64,000 nucleotides of DNA from Rhizobium rosettiformans W3 (GCF_004912135.1 NZ_STGU01000004.1:310001-374000), one strand, 5' to 3'; shown: positions 8,727-17,827, counted from the first letter of the stretch. A program made the numbers and translations. Notes: a model not told the origin generated them from the sequence alone.

Positions 8727-9164
8727 TCAGGGGATTTGCATGACGGAGAAGAACAATCCGAGTTGTCGAATGGCGTTGGCGAAGTTGTCGTAGTCGACAG
8801 GCTTGGTGATATAAACATTGGCCCCGAGGTCATAGCACCGCTGGATTTCGCGCTCGTCATCTGTCGTCGTCAAGATGACGACCGGGAGCCGCCGCGTATG
8901 CGAATTGGATTTAATTTGATCAAGAATATCCGTGCCCGACATGTCGGGCAGATTGAGATCGAGCAGGATCAGCAGATACCGGTCTTCTGAAACCTTACCG
9001 CTACGGTCCTTGCCGAGAACATAGTCCAGCGCGTCCGTTCCGTTGGTGAACGGAATGATCTCGTTGTGCACGCCGGCACGACGCACGTTCTTCTCGATGA
9101 GACGAGCATGACCTTCGTCATCCTCGACCATGATGATGGTGACTTCCTTACCCACGGCTTTCAT
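8727..9164 (-). CDS. Single-domain response regulator (Rcp1-like)
   Basis: A 145-residue stand-alone receiver. IIMVEDDEGHARLIEKNVRRAG gives the acidic pair, ILLDLNLPDMSG the phospho-acceptor Asp near residue 68, TTTDD the conserved Thr and YITKPVDYDNF the conserved Lys. The long loop between beta-3 and the active site (LGKDRSGKVSEDRYLLILLDLN) is typical of Rcp1-type regulators linked to phytochrome or CHASE-type kinases. It has no DNA-binding domain. It starts 3 nt after the kinase gene stop and probably shuttles phosphate between the two flanking kinases. Confidence 0.92.
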   Translation of the reverse strand: MKAVGKEVTIIMVEDDEGHARLIEKNVRRAGVHNEIIPFTNGTDALDYVLGKDRSGKVSEDRYLLILLDLNLPDMSGTDILDQIKSNSHTRRLPVVILTTTDDEREIQRCYDLGANVYITKPVDYDNFANAIRQLGLFFSVMQIP

Positions 9165-9167
9165 TAT

Positions 9168-10655
9168 TCAACTCCGTACCAAGCGTGACAGGTCAGATGG
9201 CAGTCGCAGTACGAAGGTCGATCCTTCCCCTAAACGGGACTGAACGGTTATCTCCCCCCCAAGGTTCCGCGCAAGGGAGCGGACATGGGCAAGACCAATT
9301 CCGTCGCCGGACTGATCCTGTTGGCCGGAACGGCGAAAGAGTTCGAAAATGCGTTCGTGATCGTGTTCTGCAATGCCACGGCCGTTGTCCTCCACCTCGA
9401 TCCGAACCATGTGTCGCCCTTCGGGCGCAGTTCGGACAGCGAGGGCCAAGGGCCGATCCGGATGTTTATATTTGATAGCATTATCGAAAAGGTTACCAAG
9501 GATTTGTTCGACCGACAGGCGGTCGGTGTTGAGGCGCGGAGCCTTGATTTCAAGCTTGATGCTGCCGTCGCTTTCGCTGATCTGGTGATAGACGCTGTCT
9601 GTGATGGTCTCGAGCATCGGCTGCAGTTCGACGATCTCAGGCTTCAGCTGGCGTCGACCATCGCGCGAGATTTTCAGGATGGCATTGATCAGGCCGTCCA
9701 TCTTCTTCGTCGATGAGCGGATGAAGCCGATCGCCTCCGGCAGGTCTTCTGCTGCGGCCAGTCGAGCCTCGTGGATCTGATCTTCCGAAACGGTCTTGCC
9801 GTCGTTCAAGACATAGGCCTGCAGCGACTTCAGCGACGCGTCGAGTTCGGCCGTAAAGCCCATGATGTTGACGAGGGGCGCGCGCAGATCATGCGTGACG
9901 ATATAGGCGAAACGCTGGATTTCCTGGTTCGCCCGCATCAGGTCTTCCGTGCGCTCGGCCACACGGGCCTCCAGGCCCTGGTTCAGAACTTCGACCTCCT
10001 GGCGCGATGCCGCAAGCGCGCGGACATGCTGGGCCACGACCAGCAGCGCGCCACCCATGACGGCGACGATGGCAATGCCGCCGCCCAGCGTGATCCACTG
10101 GAGCTGCTGCGTCGCGGCGATCTGTTCTTGGGTTCCCGTTTCGACATTGGCGTCGGAAAGGTCCTTGAACTCGTCGAGCATCTGGCGGATCTCGTCCATC
10201 AGCTCTCGACCGACGTCACCGCGGACCAATTCAATGGCTTCGTCCTGTTCGCCGCTGCGTACGAGGTTGATCGCCTGACCCATCTCGGTGAGCTTGCCGC
10301 GGATCTTCTCGCGCAATGTGTCCATCCGCTCGGCCTTGATCGGCCGGTCTTTGACGGCTTCCGCCAGCGCTTCCACATTTTCGCGAATTTCCGAGACAGC
10401 ACCTTCATAGGGCTGCAGAAACTGCTCCTCACCGGTGATGACGAAACCGCGCTGCCCTGTTTCGGCGTCGGTGAGCTTCTGCATCAGATCCGCTGCCATA
10501 CGGCGGATGTTGCGCTCCTGCAGGATATAGTCGAAGGTCGAGCGCGTGCGCTCCACGAGCCCGAGGGTCGCGACGATGATCCCGATGAGAATAGCGGTGC
10601 CGATCAGGAGGAAGAGGAGCGTGGACCGTACGAAACCGGCTTGGGTGGCGGACAT
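9168..10655 (-). CDS. CHASE3-domain membrane sensor histidine kinase
   Basis: A 495-residue inner-membrane kinase. TM1 is at about residues 10-32 (STLLFLLIGTAILIGIIVATLGLV), a helical periplasmic CHASE3 sensor spans about 35-185 with the signature DAETGQRGFVITGEEQFLQPY, and TM2 is near 190-215. A coiled segment (EVEVLNQGLEARVAERTEDL) joins to HisKA with the phospho-acceptor His in AYIVTHDLRAPLVNIMG, then HATPase with N-box NLFDNAIKYKH and DNGRGI. ATG 10655 is preceded by GGGAG; a start at 10685 is also in frame. It is first in a three-gene operon with two receiver proteins. The signal is unknown. Confidence 0.92.
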   Translation of the reverse strand: MSATQAGFVRSTLLFLLIGTAILIGIIVATLGLVERTRSTFDYILQERNIRRMAADLMQKLTDAETGQRGFVITGEEQFLQPYEGAVSEIRENVEALAEAVKDRPIKAERMDTLREKIRGKLTEMGQAINLVRSGEQDEAIELVRGDVGRELMDEIRQMLDEFKDLSDANVETGTQEQIAATQQLQWITLGGGIAIVAVMGGALLVVAQHVRALAASRQEVEVLNQGLEARVAERTEDLMRANQEIQRFAYIVTHDLRAPLVNIMGFTAELDASLKSLQAYVLNDGKTVSEDQIHEARLAAAEDLPEAIGFIRSSTKKMDGLINAILKISRDGRRQLKPEIVELQPMLETITDSVYHQISESDGSIKLEIKAPRLNTDRLSVEQILGNLFDNAIKYKHPDRPLALAVRTAPEGRHMVRIEVEDNGRGIAEHDHERIFELFRRSGQQDQSGDGIGLAHVRSLARNLGGEITVQSRLGEGSTFVLRLPSDLSRLVRS

Positions 10656-10766
10656 GTAACTCCCAGAGGAACAAAAGCTGCGCAATGACGTTTAAACACG
10701 GCTCTCGCGACTTTGTTCCATCGAAAGATCGAGAAAATCCGTTTTCTTTTGAAGGGGACGATCGCC

Positions 10767-12341
10767 CTAAGAAACCTGGAAGGCGATCACCGCAGCCGAG
10801 ATTGCGATAACCCAGAGCGCCAGTCTTCCGAGCCGCGTGTGCCGCGCTTCAGCGCGACCGATGCGTTCTGCCGTTTCCGCATCAAACCGCAAGCCATCCT
10901 CGCTCATGCGAACGATGTCACTATGCAGCTTCTCGGTCTTCGCTGCAATCTCGGGCAGGGCCTCCGCCAGCCTGAGAGCCGCCTTCGCCCCGTCCCGCAG
11001 ATCCGTCGCAATGCGCTTGGGCCCGAGATTGTCGCGGATCCAGTGCGAGACCACCGGCTCGGCGGCCTTCCACATGTTGAAGCGCGGGTTGAGAATGCGC
11101 GACACGCCTTCGACTACGACCATCGTCTTCTGCAGCATGACGAGCTCGGGGCGCGTCTGCATGTCGAAGAGTTCGGTGACCTCGAAAAGCAGGGTCAGCA
11201 GCTTGGCCATGGAGATCGTTTCGGCCGGCTGCCCGTGGATCGGCTCGCCGATCGCCCGGATCGCCTGGGCAAAGCTTGCGACATTATGGTGCGACGGCAC
11301 ATAGCCGGCCTCGAAATGCACCTCGGCAACACGCATGTAATCGCGCGTGATGAAGCCGTAGAGGATCTCGGCAAGGAAACGGCGCTCCTTCTTCCCGAGA
11401 CGGCCGGCAATGCCCATGTCGACGGCCACGATCATGCCCGTGGGATCGACGAAGAGATTGCCCGGATGCATGTCGGCATGGAAGAAGCCGTCGCGCAGCG
11501 TGTGGCGAAGGAAGGACTGGATCAACGTGTCGGCAAGCGCGTTGAGATCATGGCCGGCTGCTCTCAAGCCCTCGACATCCGACATCTTGACGCCGTCGAT
11601 CCATTCCATGGTGACGACATCGCGGCCGGTCCGCTCCCAGTCGACCTTGGGGACCCGGAAACCCGGATCGTCCTTGGTGTTTTCGGCGATCTCCGAAAGC
11701 GCGGCAGCCTCGAGGCGGAGATCCATCTCCACCTTGGTGGTCTGCTCCAGCGTCTTGGTGACCTCGACTGGGCGCAGTCGGCGGGTATGCGGCAAGAAGC
11801 GTTCCTGCATATGCGAAACGAGGTACATGGCCTCGAGATCGGCGGCAAAGCGCTTGCGCACGCCGGGCCGGATCACCTTGACCGCCACCTTGCGTTTGCC
11901 CTCGGGCGTTTCCACCTCGGCCGGATGCACCTGGGCGATCGACGCCGCAGCGATGGGTTCGCCGAAATGGGCGTAGAGATCGTCGATGGAGCGGCCGAGC
12001 GACTCCCGGATCGTCGCCTTTGAAGCCTCCGTCGGGAAGAAGGCCATGCGGTCCTGCAGCCCGGCCAGATCTTCTGCGAATTCGGCGCCGACCACATCCG
12101 GCCGCGTGGCCAGAAACTGGCCGATTTTCACATAGGAGGGGCCGAGCCGCGCAACGGCCCGCGCCAGCCGGTCGGAGCGCTCAGCAGATTTTGCCCGATT
12201 GCGGGCCAGGGGCGCGACGGCGGCTTTGGCAATGCCCACCATCGGCGGCAGGCCCTCCGATGGCAGGGCGGCAATCACGCCTTCCCGCACCAGCACCCAG
12301 CCCACCCGCGCCAGGCGGAAATATGCCCCGATCGTGCTCAT
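10767..12341 (-). CDS. ubiB: Ubiquinone biosynthesis protein kinase-like UbiB
   Basis: A 524-residue member of the atypical ABC1/ADCK/UbiB kinase family needed for aerobic ubiquinone synthesis. The family hallmark KxGQ appears in LGPSYVKIGQFLATRPDVV near residue 75; the catalytic region includes VAVKVIRPG, VVTMEWIDGVK and the HADMHPGNLFVD loop, followed by the metal-binding VDMGIAGR. The C-terminus ends in a hydrophobic segment (RLALWVIAISAAVIAF), a probable membrane anchor. It follows ubiE by 5 nt in the same operon, the usual rhizobial ubiE-ubiB order. Confidence 0.96.
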   Translation of the reverse strand: MSTIGAYFRLARVGWVLVREGVIAALPSEGLPPMVGIAKAAVAPLARNRAKSAERSDRLARAVARLGPSYVKIGQFLATRPDVVGAEFAEDLAGLQDRMAFFPTEASKATIRESLGRSIDDLYAHFGEPIAAASIAQVHPAEVETPEGKRKVAVKVIRPGVRKRFAADLEAMYLVSHMQERFLPHTRRLRPVEVTKTLEQTTKVEMDLRLEAAALSEIAENTKDDPGFRVPKVDWERTGRDVVTMEWIDGVKMSDVEGLRAAGHDLNALADTLIQSFLRHTLRDGFFHADMHPGNLFVDPTGMIVAVDMGIAGRLGKKERRFLAEILYGFITRDYMRVAEVHFEAGYVPSHHNVASFAQAIRAIGEPIHGQPAETISMAKLLTLLFEVTELFDMQTRPELVMLQKTMVVVEGVSRILNPRFNMWKAAEPVVSHWIRDNLGPKRIATDLRDGAKAALRLAEALPEIAAKTEKLHSDIVRMSEDGLRFDAETAERIGRAEARHTRLGRLALWVIAISAAVIAFQVS

Positions 12342-12346
12342 ACGGC

Positions 12347-13123
12347 TTAGATCTTCCAGCCGGAATGCAGCGCGGCGATGCCGCCGGAATAGTTGGTGAA
12401 CTTGACGTTGGAGAAACCGGCACGTTCTATCATGCGCGCAAAATCGGGCTGGTTGGGGAACTTGCGGATCGATTCCACGAGGTACTGGTAGGGCTCCGCG
12501 TCACCCGTGATCATCTTGCCGAAGCGCGGGATCGCGTTGAACGACCAGGCATCATAGACCTTGTCGAGAAGCGGCATCTCGACCTCGGAGAATTCGAGGA
12601 CCAGAAGACGACCGCCACGCTTCAGGACGCGGAAGGCTTCCGAAAGTGCGACATCGATATGCGGCACGTTGCGGATGCCGAAGGCGATCGTATAGGCGTC
12701 GAAGCTCTTGTCTTCAAACGGCAGGCTCTCGGCATTGGCCTCGACGAAAGTGAGGTTGGGCGAAAGCCCCTTCTTCTCGGCACGCTCGGCGCCGACGCCG
12801 AGCATCGAGCCGTTGATGTCGAGCACGGTCGCATGGGCCATCCGGTTGGAGGCTTCCACGATGCGGAACGCAATGTCGCCGGTGCCGCCGGCGACGTCGA
12901 GCACCTTGTAATTGGGATCCTTGCGCGGATTGAGCGCCGCCACCATCGAATCTTTCCAGACGCGGTGCAGGCCAGCCGACATCACGTCGTTCATGATGTC
13001 GTAGCGCTTGGCCACCTTGTGGAAGACCTCGTTGACCAGCCCCTGCTTTTCCTGCTCGTCGACCTGGCGAAACCCGTAGGAGGTTTCCATGCCGCCATCG
13101 GCGGAAATGCGGCTTGCAGTCAT
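12347..13123 (-). CDS. ubiE: Ubiquinone/menaquinone C-methyltransferase
   Basis: A 258-residue SAM-dependent methyltransferase that methylates the benzoquinol ring in ubiquinone synthesis. Motif I is [14 protein letters not shown] near residue 76; family signatures [19 protein letters not shown] and the C-terminal [17 protein letters not shown] are present. ATG 13123 gives the conserved rhizobial N-terminus [21 protein letters not shown] and has GTGGAG upstream; an ATG at 13138 adds only five residues. It is transcribed divergently from mutM and is followed at once by ubiB. Confidence 0.96.
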   Translation of the reverse strand: MTASRISADGGMETSYGFRQVDEQEKQGLVNEVFHKVAKRYDIMNDVMSAGLHRVWKDSMVAALNPRKDPNYKVLDVAGGTGDIAFRIVEASNRMAHATVLDINGSMLGVGAERAEKKGLSPNLTFVEANAESLPFEDKSFDAYTIAFGIRNVPHIDVALSEAFRVLKRGGRLLVLEFSEVEMPLLDKVYDAWSFNAIPRFGKMITGDAEPYQYLVESIRKFPNQPDFARMIERAGFSNVKFTNYSGGIAALHSGWKI

Positions 13124-13212
13124 CGGTTCACTCCACATATCGGAACGGTCGGCGGACCATAGCGAAAAGGCTCGTCACGCGCTATCTGCGCAGGAGAAGC
13201 CAAAGGCTGGCT

Positions 13213-13224
13213 GGTCTATAGACC
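13213..13224. promoter_or_regulatory. Perfect 12-bp palindrome between ubiE and mutM
   Basis: GGTCTATAGACC is fully self-complementary and sits in the 137-bp gap between the divergent ubiE and mutM starts, 36 nt before the mutM ATG. Its size and place fit a dimeric repressor site, but no known rhizobial motif was recognised. Confidence 0.35.
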
Positions 13225-13260
13225 TTTAAAGAAGCGGTTCAAACAGAAAGATGGGCTTAA

Positions 13261-14151
13261 ATGCCGGAATTGCCAGAGGTTGAGACGGTAAGACGCGGCC
13301 TCGCCCCCGCGATGGAAGGAGCGAGAGTGCAGCGCCTGGAGCTGCGGCGCGCGGATCTGCGCTTTCCGCTGCCGCGCGATTTTGCCGCAAGGGTTGCGGG
13401 ACGCCGCATCCAGGCGCTGTCACGCAGGGCGAAATACCTGCTTGTCGATTTTGAAGAGGACCTGACGCTCATCGCCCATCTCGGCATGTCCGGCTCCTTC
13501 CGCATCGAGGCAGACGAGGGCGCCAACCTGCCCGGCGTCTTCCACCACGAACGCAGCAAGGATGAAAAGCACGACCACGTCATCTTTCACCTGGAGCGTC
13601 CGGAGGGCGCCGTTCGCATCGTCTATAATGACCCGCGCCGCTTCGGCTTCATGGACCTGATGGCGCGCTCGGAACTCGATACCTATCCGGCCTTTCGCGA
13701 GCTCGGTCCCGAACCCGTGGGCAACATGCTCTCGGCGGATTATCTCGCCACCCGGTTCGCCGGACGCGCCCAGCCGTTGAAGAGCGCCCTTCTGGATCAG
13801 AAGGTGATCGCCGGCCTCGGCAATATCTATGTCTGCGAGGCGCTCTGGCGGTCGCATCTGTCGCCGACCCGCAAGGTTGCGACCCTGGTCACGAAGACCG
13901 GCAAGCCGAAACCGCAGCTGACGCTGCTTGCCAGTTCCATCCGCGAGGTGATTGCGGACGCGATCGAAGCTGGCGGCTCGTCGCTGCGCGACCATATCCA
14001 GGCGGACGGCACGCTCGGCTACTTCCAGCATTTCTTCCGCGCCTATGATCGCGAGGGAAGGGAATGCCTCACGGATGGTTGTGGCGGTACCGTCGAAAGG
14101 ATAGTTCAATCCGGCCGCTCGACATTCTATTGTCGCGCCTGCCAGAAATGA
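13261..14151 (+). CDS. mutM: Formamidopyrimidine-DNA glycosylase
   Basis: A 296-residue repair enzyme that removes 8-oxoguanine and formamidopyrimidines and nicks the abasic site. It begins [14 protein letters not shown], giving catalytic Pro2 and Glu3 after Met removal, with the beta-elimination Lys in SRRAKYLL near residue 60. The H2TH region follows with [26 protein letters not shown]. The C-terminal zinc finger has Cys spacing C-x4-C-x16-C-x2-C (ECLTDGC to CRACQK), slightly wider than the C-x2-C of the E. coli enzyme but plausible for rhizobia. Start is ATG 13261. Confidence 0.97.
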   Translation: MPELPEVETVRRGLAPAMEGARVQRLELRRADLRFPLPRDFAARVAGRRIQALSRRAKYLLVDFEEDLTLIAHLGMSGSFRIEADEGANLPGVFHHERSKDEKHDHVIFHLERPEGAVRIVYNDPRRFGFMDLMARSELDTYPAFRELGPEPVGNMLSADYLATRFAGRAQPLKSALLDQKVIAGLGNIYVCEALWRSHLSPTRKVATLVTKTGKPKPQLTLLASSIREVIADAIEAGGSSLRDHIQADGTLGYFQHFFRAYDREGRECLTDGCGGTVERIVQSGRSTFYCRACQK

Positions 14152-14179
14152 GGCCTGAAGGCCGCGAAGGGAGGAAGCC

Positions 14180-14953
14180 ATGTCATTTGAAACCCTGCTG
14201 ATCGAACGGCGCGATCGTGTTGCGCTGGTGACGCTCAATCGCCCGCAGGCGCTGAATGCGCTGAACTCGACCGTCATGCGCGAACTCAGCCAGCTCCTGG
14301 CCGAACTGCAGGCGGACGCTGATATCGCGGCCGTTGTGCTGACGGGGTCGGAAAAGGCCTTCGCCGCCGGAGCGGATATCAAGGAGATGCAGTCGCTCGA
14401 CTTCGTCGACAGCTATATCGGCGACTTCATCGGCGGCTGGGACCAGGTCGCGGGCTTCCGCAAGCCGATCATCGCCGCGGTCTCCGGCTTCGCCCTCGGC
14501 GGCGGCTGCGAACTCGCCATGATGTGCGACTTCATCATTGCCTCGAAGACCGCGAAGTTCGGCCAGCCCGAGATCACGCTCGGCATCATCCCCGGCATGG
14601 GAGGCTCCCAGCGGCTGACCCGCGCCGTCGGCAAGGCCAAGGCCATGGATCTCTGCCTGACTGGCCGGATGATGGATGCAGCGGAAGCAGAAAGCGCGGG
14701 CCTTGTGGCCCGCGTCGTCGAACCCGAGCGGCTTCTGGACGAGGCGCTGGAAGCGGCAGCCAAGATTGCCTCGCTGTCTCTGCCCTCCGTGATGATGGCC
14801 AAGGAGGCGGTCAACCGCGCCTTCGAGCAGACCTTGAGCGAAGGCTTGCGTTTCGAGCGTCGCCTGTTCCATTCGCTGTTCGCGACCGAAGACCAGAAGG
14901 AGGGAATGGCTGCCTTCGTGGAGAAACGGAAGCCGAGCTTCAAGAACAGATAA
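14180..14953 (+). CDS. Enoyl-CoA hydratase (crotonase family)
   Basis: A 257-residue crotonase-fold enzyme that should hydrate trans-2-enoyl-CoA in fatty-acid or short-chain acyl-CoA breakdown. [15 protein letters not shown], the oxyanion-hole segment [12 protein letters not shown] near residue 62, [16 protein letters not shown] near 100 and the two catalytic Glu regions (GCELAM and [14 protein letters not shown]) are all present. ATG 14180 follows GGGAGGAAGCC. It is 28 nt downstream of mutM and may share its transcript. The exact substrate cannot be told. Confidence 0.92.
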   Translation: MSFETLLIERRDRVALVTLNRPQALNALNSTVMRELSQLLAELQADADIAAVVLTGSEKAFAAGADIKEMQSLDFVDSYIGDFIGGWDQVAGFRKPIIAAVSGFALGGGCELAMMCDFIIASKTAKFGQPEITLGIIPGMGGSQRLTRAVGKAKAMDLCLTGRMMDAAEAESAGLVARVVEPERLLDEALEAAAKIASLSLPSVMMAKEAVNRAFEQTLSEGLRFERRLFHSLFATEDQKEGMAAFVEKRKPSFKNR

Positions 14954-14988
14954 GCGCAAGGGAAGGCGCGTTATCTGCAGAATCCGCG

Positions 14989-15016
14989 TTGACGCAACCG
15001 CGCTTTCCCGCTATAT
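14989..15016 (+). promoter_or_regulatory. Strong sigma-70 type promoter for rpsT
   Basis: TTGACG (14989-14994), 16 nt, then CTATAT (15011-15016), close to the alphaproteobacterial consensus CTTGAC-N17-CTATAT. It lies about 127 nt before the rpsT ATG, implying a leader of roughly 120 nt that could mediate S20 autoregulation. Confidence 0.7.
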
Positions 15017-15142
15017 GCCCGCCCACGGTTGGGAAAGCCGATGCGCTTTCCCCATGAAACAGCTCCCCAAGTGCTGGTATGGCAGGTCGCAACGACCCGA
15101 CGCGGCGATGGTGGGCTTTGGTTTGAATTCGAGAGAGGCATT

Positions 15143-15409
15143 ATGGCCAACACAACTTCGGCGAAGAAGGCGACCCGCAAGATCGCTGCCCGTACTGCAG
15201 TCAACAAGGCTCGTCGTTCGCGGGTCCGTGGTTTCATCCGCAAGGTCGAAGAAGCCATCGCTTCGGGTGACGCAACTGTCGCCAAGGATGCTCTGAAGGC
15301 TGCTCAGCCGGAGATCCAGCGCGCTGCCACCAAGGGCGTCGTTCATGCCAACACTGCATCGCGCAAGATCTCGCGTCTTGCTGCTCGTGTGAAGGCACTG
15401 GCTGTCTAA
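15143..15409 (+). CDS. rpsT: 30S ribosomal protein S20
   Basis: An 88-residue, Lys/Arg/Ala-rich helical protein that binds 16S rRNA in the small subunit. The sequence [19 protein letters not shown] and the C-terminal [17 protein letters not shown] are typical of alphaproteobacterial S20. The ATG at 15143 follows GAGAGG; an upstream in-frame ATG at 15029 adds residues unlike S20. It has its own promoter and terminator and lies upstream of dnaA, as in other rhizobia. Confidence 0.97.
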   Translation: MANTTSAKKATRKIAARTAVNKARRSRVRGFIRKVEEAIASGDATVAKDALKAAQPEIQRAATKGVVHANTASRKISRLAARVKALAV

Positions 15410-15436
15410 TTTTAGACACCTTTTTGACAAATTGTG

Positions 15437-15465
15437 AAGAGCCTGGCGTTTCGCCGGGCTCTTTG
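15437..15465 (+). terminator. Intrinsic terminator after rpsT
   Basis: A stem of AAGAGCC-T-GGCG against CGCC-G-GGCTCTT with a TTT loop, followed by a short T-rich stretch, 28 nt after the rpsT stop. Confidence 0.85.
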
Positions 15466-15682
15466 TCGTTGGTGCTGCGTTTTACTGTAAATTGATGTTT
15501 TAGGATTTTCTGTTGCAGTGCAGCTTGTCATTCCGATGACATAAAAAATCGAATGTTTCCAATGGCTTCAAGGAGGTGGCTCGCGTAAGGCCCCCTCCGG
15601 GCTGGGGGAAGTTACCCCTCCTGGCCGTCAAGGAAAATTTTATTTTTTGGCTTTGCGACAACCCCGTTTTGTGCCCGTTTGG

Positions 15683-15750
15683 GAATCTCCTTGATTCAAA
15701 AGCGATTCTTTTTCGCCCGAATGTGACGCAAAAATGAAGTACCAAGAGTC
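15683..15750. promoter_or_regulatory. Cluster of four GANTC (CcrM methylation) sites upstream of dnaA
   Basis: GAATC at 15683, GATTC at 15693, GATTC at 15704 and GAGTC at 15746. The first three are 10 and 11 bp apart and the last is 42 bp further, so all lie on nearly one face of the helix. CcrM methylates GANTC in Alphaproteobacteria, and methylation state, read by GcrA, ties transcription to replication. Confidence 0.65.
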
Positions 15751-15785
15751 AATGGCCTGAGGCTCCGCTACCGTAAAAATCGGTG

Positions 15786-15814
15786 TTGATCTTCACATTT
15801 GATCCTGCCTTAAT
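15786..15814 (+). promoter_or_regulatory. Candidate dnaA promoter
   Basis: TTGATC (15786-15791), a 17-nt spacer and CTTAAT (15809-15814). It would start RNA near 15821, giving a leader of about 395 nt before dnaA, and sits 35-100 bp downstream of the GANTC cluster. The -10 is only a moderate match. Confidence 0.45.
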
Positions 15815-16216
15815 GTTTCTCAGCAAAGGGCGAGGGACTAGCCCGAAACGACGGTCTGAACGGCAGGAATGCTCTCAAGATAGTCGCCTTTGCCGGAGCG
15901 GAGTGTGTCCATTCCGTTTTCTCATAAAGTGATCGGCGTTGCATCGGAAACTTGGCTGTTTCCGGGTGATGACGATTTGTGCCTTGAAAGGGCCCTGCGG
16001 CTCTGAAGGGATGAACGATCGGCATGACGAGGATGCCGTTCGCTGTGAAAGGACATCCGTCGGCGTGAGGGGGCGACGGAAGCTGTGTCGGGCTTTTGGC
16101 TGAAGCGCGACGAGTGTTCGGGGACTGTCGATCTCTAAGGGATCGACGTGAGATGAAGCGGCTGTCGGACGGCGAGAGAAACGCCCGACACCTGGAATGA
16201 ATTGGAAGGCGGCAAA

Positions 16217-17767
16217 ATGCAGATGAACTCTATGACGGCCGGTGCATTGGCGAACGGGGACAATGCACATTCGGCGCTTGGCGCCGCGTGCTCCGACGGA
16301 GCAGGAGAGAATGCCGATATGAAGCATAACGATCTCTTTGACCGCTTCAGCAAGCGACTGAAGGCTCAGGTCGGGGTCGACGTCTACCAAAGCTGGTTTG
16401 GACGCCTGAAGCTCCATTCCGCATCGAAGAGCGTGGTCCGTCTGACGGTCCCCACCACTTTCCTGAAGTCGTGGATCAACAACCGCTATCTCGATCTCAT
16501 CACCTCCATCTTCCAGGCCGAAGATCCCTCGATCCTCAAGGTCGAGATCATGGTGCGCAGCGCAAGCCGCAGCACCCGCGGTCCCCAGGTGGAAGAGCGC
16601 GCCGCCGGCAGCGAAGCCGCCCAGCCTGCTGCCGCTCGCAAGTCCGGTCCCCAGTCGATCGGCCAGATCGCGCAGCCGCAGACCCCGTCCAATGGGACGG
16701 CTCCGCGCAGCCAGAGCGGTCCGCTCTTCGGTTCGCCGCTCGACAGCCGCTACACCTTTGACGGCTTTGTCGAAGGCGCCTCCAACCGCGTGGCCCTCGC
16801 TGCCGCCAAGACGATTGCCGAAGCCGGTGCCGGCGCCGTGCGCTTCAACCCGCTCTTCATCCATTCCTCGGTTGGCCTCGGCAAGACGCATCTCCTGCAG
16901 GCGATTGCCAATGCGGCTATCCAGAGCCCGCGCCAGCCGCGCGTCGTCTATCTGACGGCCGAATATTTCATGTGGCGCTTCGCCACCGCGATCCGCGACA
17001 ACGATGCCCTGACGCTGAAGGACTCGCTGCGCAACATCGACCTCCTGATCATCGACGACATGCAGTTCCTGCAGGGCAAGATGATCCAGCACGAATTCTG
17101 CCATCTCTTGAACATGCTGCTCGACAGCGCCAAGCAGGTCGTCGTCGCCGCCGACCGCGCACCCTGGGAACTGGAATCGCTCGATCCGCGCGTTCGCTCG
17201 CGCCTTCAGGGTGGCGTTGCCATCGAGATGGAAGCGCCCGACTACGAAATGCGCCTCGACATGATGAAGTCGCGCCTGGAAGTCGCCCGCAAGGACGACC
17301 CCTCGCTCGACATTCCCGCAGACATTCTCGAACACGTCGCCCGCAACATCACCAGCAGCGGCCGTGATCTGGAAGGCGCCTTCAACCAGTTGCTCTTCCG
17401 TCGCTCCTTCGAGCCGAACCTGTCGATCGAACGCGTCGACGAACTGCTTGCTCATCTCGTTGGTGCCGGCGACCAGAAGCGCGTGCGCATCGAAGACATC
17501 CAGCGCGTCGTTGCCCGTCATTACAACGTCTCGCGTCAGGAACTCGTCTCGAACCGCCGCACCCGCGTCATCGTCAAGCCGCGCCAGATCGCGATGTATC
17601 TGTCGAAGACGCTCACCCCGCGCTCCTTCCCGGAGATCGGCCGTCGCTTCGGCGGACGCGACCACACGACCGTCCTGCATGCCGTTCGCAAGATCGAAGA
17701 ACTGATCTCGGCCGACCAGAAGCTGTCGCAGGAAATCGAGCTGCTGCGCCGCCTGATCAACGAATAA
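16217..17767 (+). CDS. dnaA: Chromosomal replication initiator DnaA
   Basis: A 516-residue AAA+ initiator. Domain I (to about residue 120) contains [17 protein letters not shown]; a low-complexity domain II links to the AAA+ domain with Walker [20 protein letters not shown] near residue 225, Walker [14 protein letters not shown] near 285 and arginine-finger region. Domain IV ends with [19 protein letters not shown] and the DnaA signature [19 protein letters not shown], which binds DnaA boxes. ATG 16217 is chosen because GGAAGG precedes it; a later Met ([10 protein letters not shown], near residue 36) would match shorter rhizobial annotations. The long leader and GANTC cluster suggest cell-cycle control. 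Confidence 0.97.
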   Translation: MQMNSMTAGALANGDNAHSALGAACSDGAGENADMKHNDLFDRFSKRLKAQVGVDVYQSWFGRLKLHSASKSVVRLTVPTTFLKSWINNRYLDLITSIFQAEDPSILKVEIMVRSASRSTRGPQVEERAAGSEAAQPAAARKSGPQSIGQIAQPQTPSNGTAPRSQSGPLFGSPLDSRYTFDGFVEGASNRVALAAAKTIAEAGAGAVRFNPLFIHSSVGLGKTHLLQAIANAAIQSPRQPRVVYLTAEYFMWRFATAIRDNDALTLKDSLRNIDLLIIDDMQFLQGKMIQHEFCHLLNMLLDSAKQVVVAADRAPWELESLDPRVRSRLQGGVAIEMEAPDYEMRLDMMKSRLEVARKDDPSLDIPADILEHVARNITSSGRDLEGAFNQLLFRRSFEPNLSIERVDELLAHLVGAGDQKRVRIEDIQRVVARHYNVSRQELVSNRRTRVIVKPRQIAMYLSKTLTPRSFPEIGRRFGGRDHTTVLHAVRKIEELISADQKLSQEIELLRRLINE

Positions 17768-17791
17768 GCGAGCCGTTGTCTGCAGAATAAG

Positions 17792-17827
17792 GAAGCCCGC
17801 CGGTTCGTCGCCGGCGGGCTTCTTTCG
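17792..17827 (+). terminator. Intrinsic terminator after dnaA
   Basis: A perfect 12-bp stem, GAAGCCCGCCGG against CCGGCGGGCTTC with a 7-nt loop, followed by TTTC. It lies between the convergent dnaA and hemW genes and may act in both directions. Confidence 0.88.

Larger units (their letters stand above)
15466..16216 (+). other. Intergenic dnaA control region and leader (no gene recognised)
   Basis: About 750 bp with no convincing coding frame. It is more AT-rich than its surroundings. It holds a GC-rich compound hairpin (15571-15622: AGGAGG/CCTCCT outside, CCCCC/GGGGG inside), a cluster of four GANTC sites, a candidate promoter near 15786-15814 and a leader of roughly 400 nt. The leader can fold locally: GTCGATC (16127-16133) with GATCGAC (16141-16147), and a 9-bp stem with one mismatch at 16163-16171/16182-16190 just before the ribosome-binding site. 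No exact DnaA box (TTATCCACA) was seen, so this does not look like oriC; rhizobial origins are known to lie near hemE. Confidence 0.6.

Noticed and set aside
15410..16216. oriC next to dnaA
   Set aside because: No exact TTATCCACA-type box or AT-rich repeat array was seen, and rhizobial origins are known to lie near hemE.
15875..17680. A 601-residue open frame antisense to dnaA and its leader
   Set aside because: Shadow of dnaA; the part over the leader alone shows no coding pattern.
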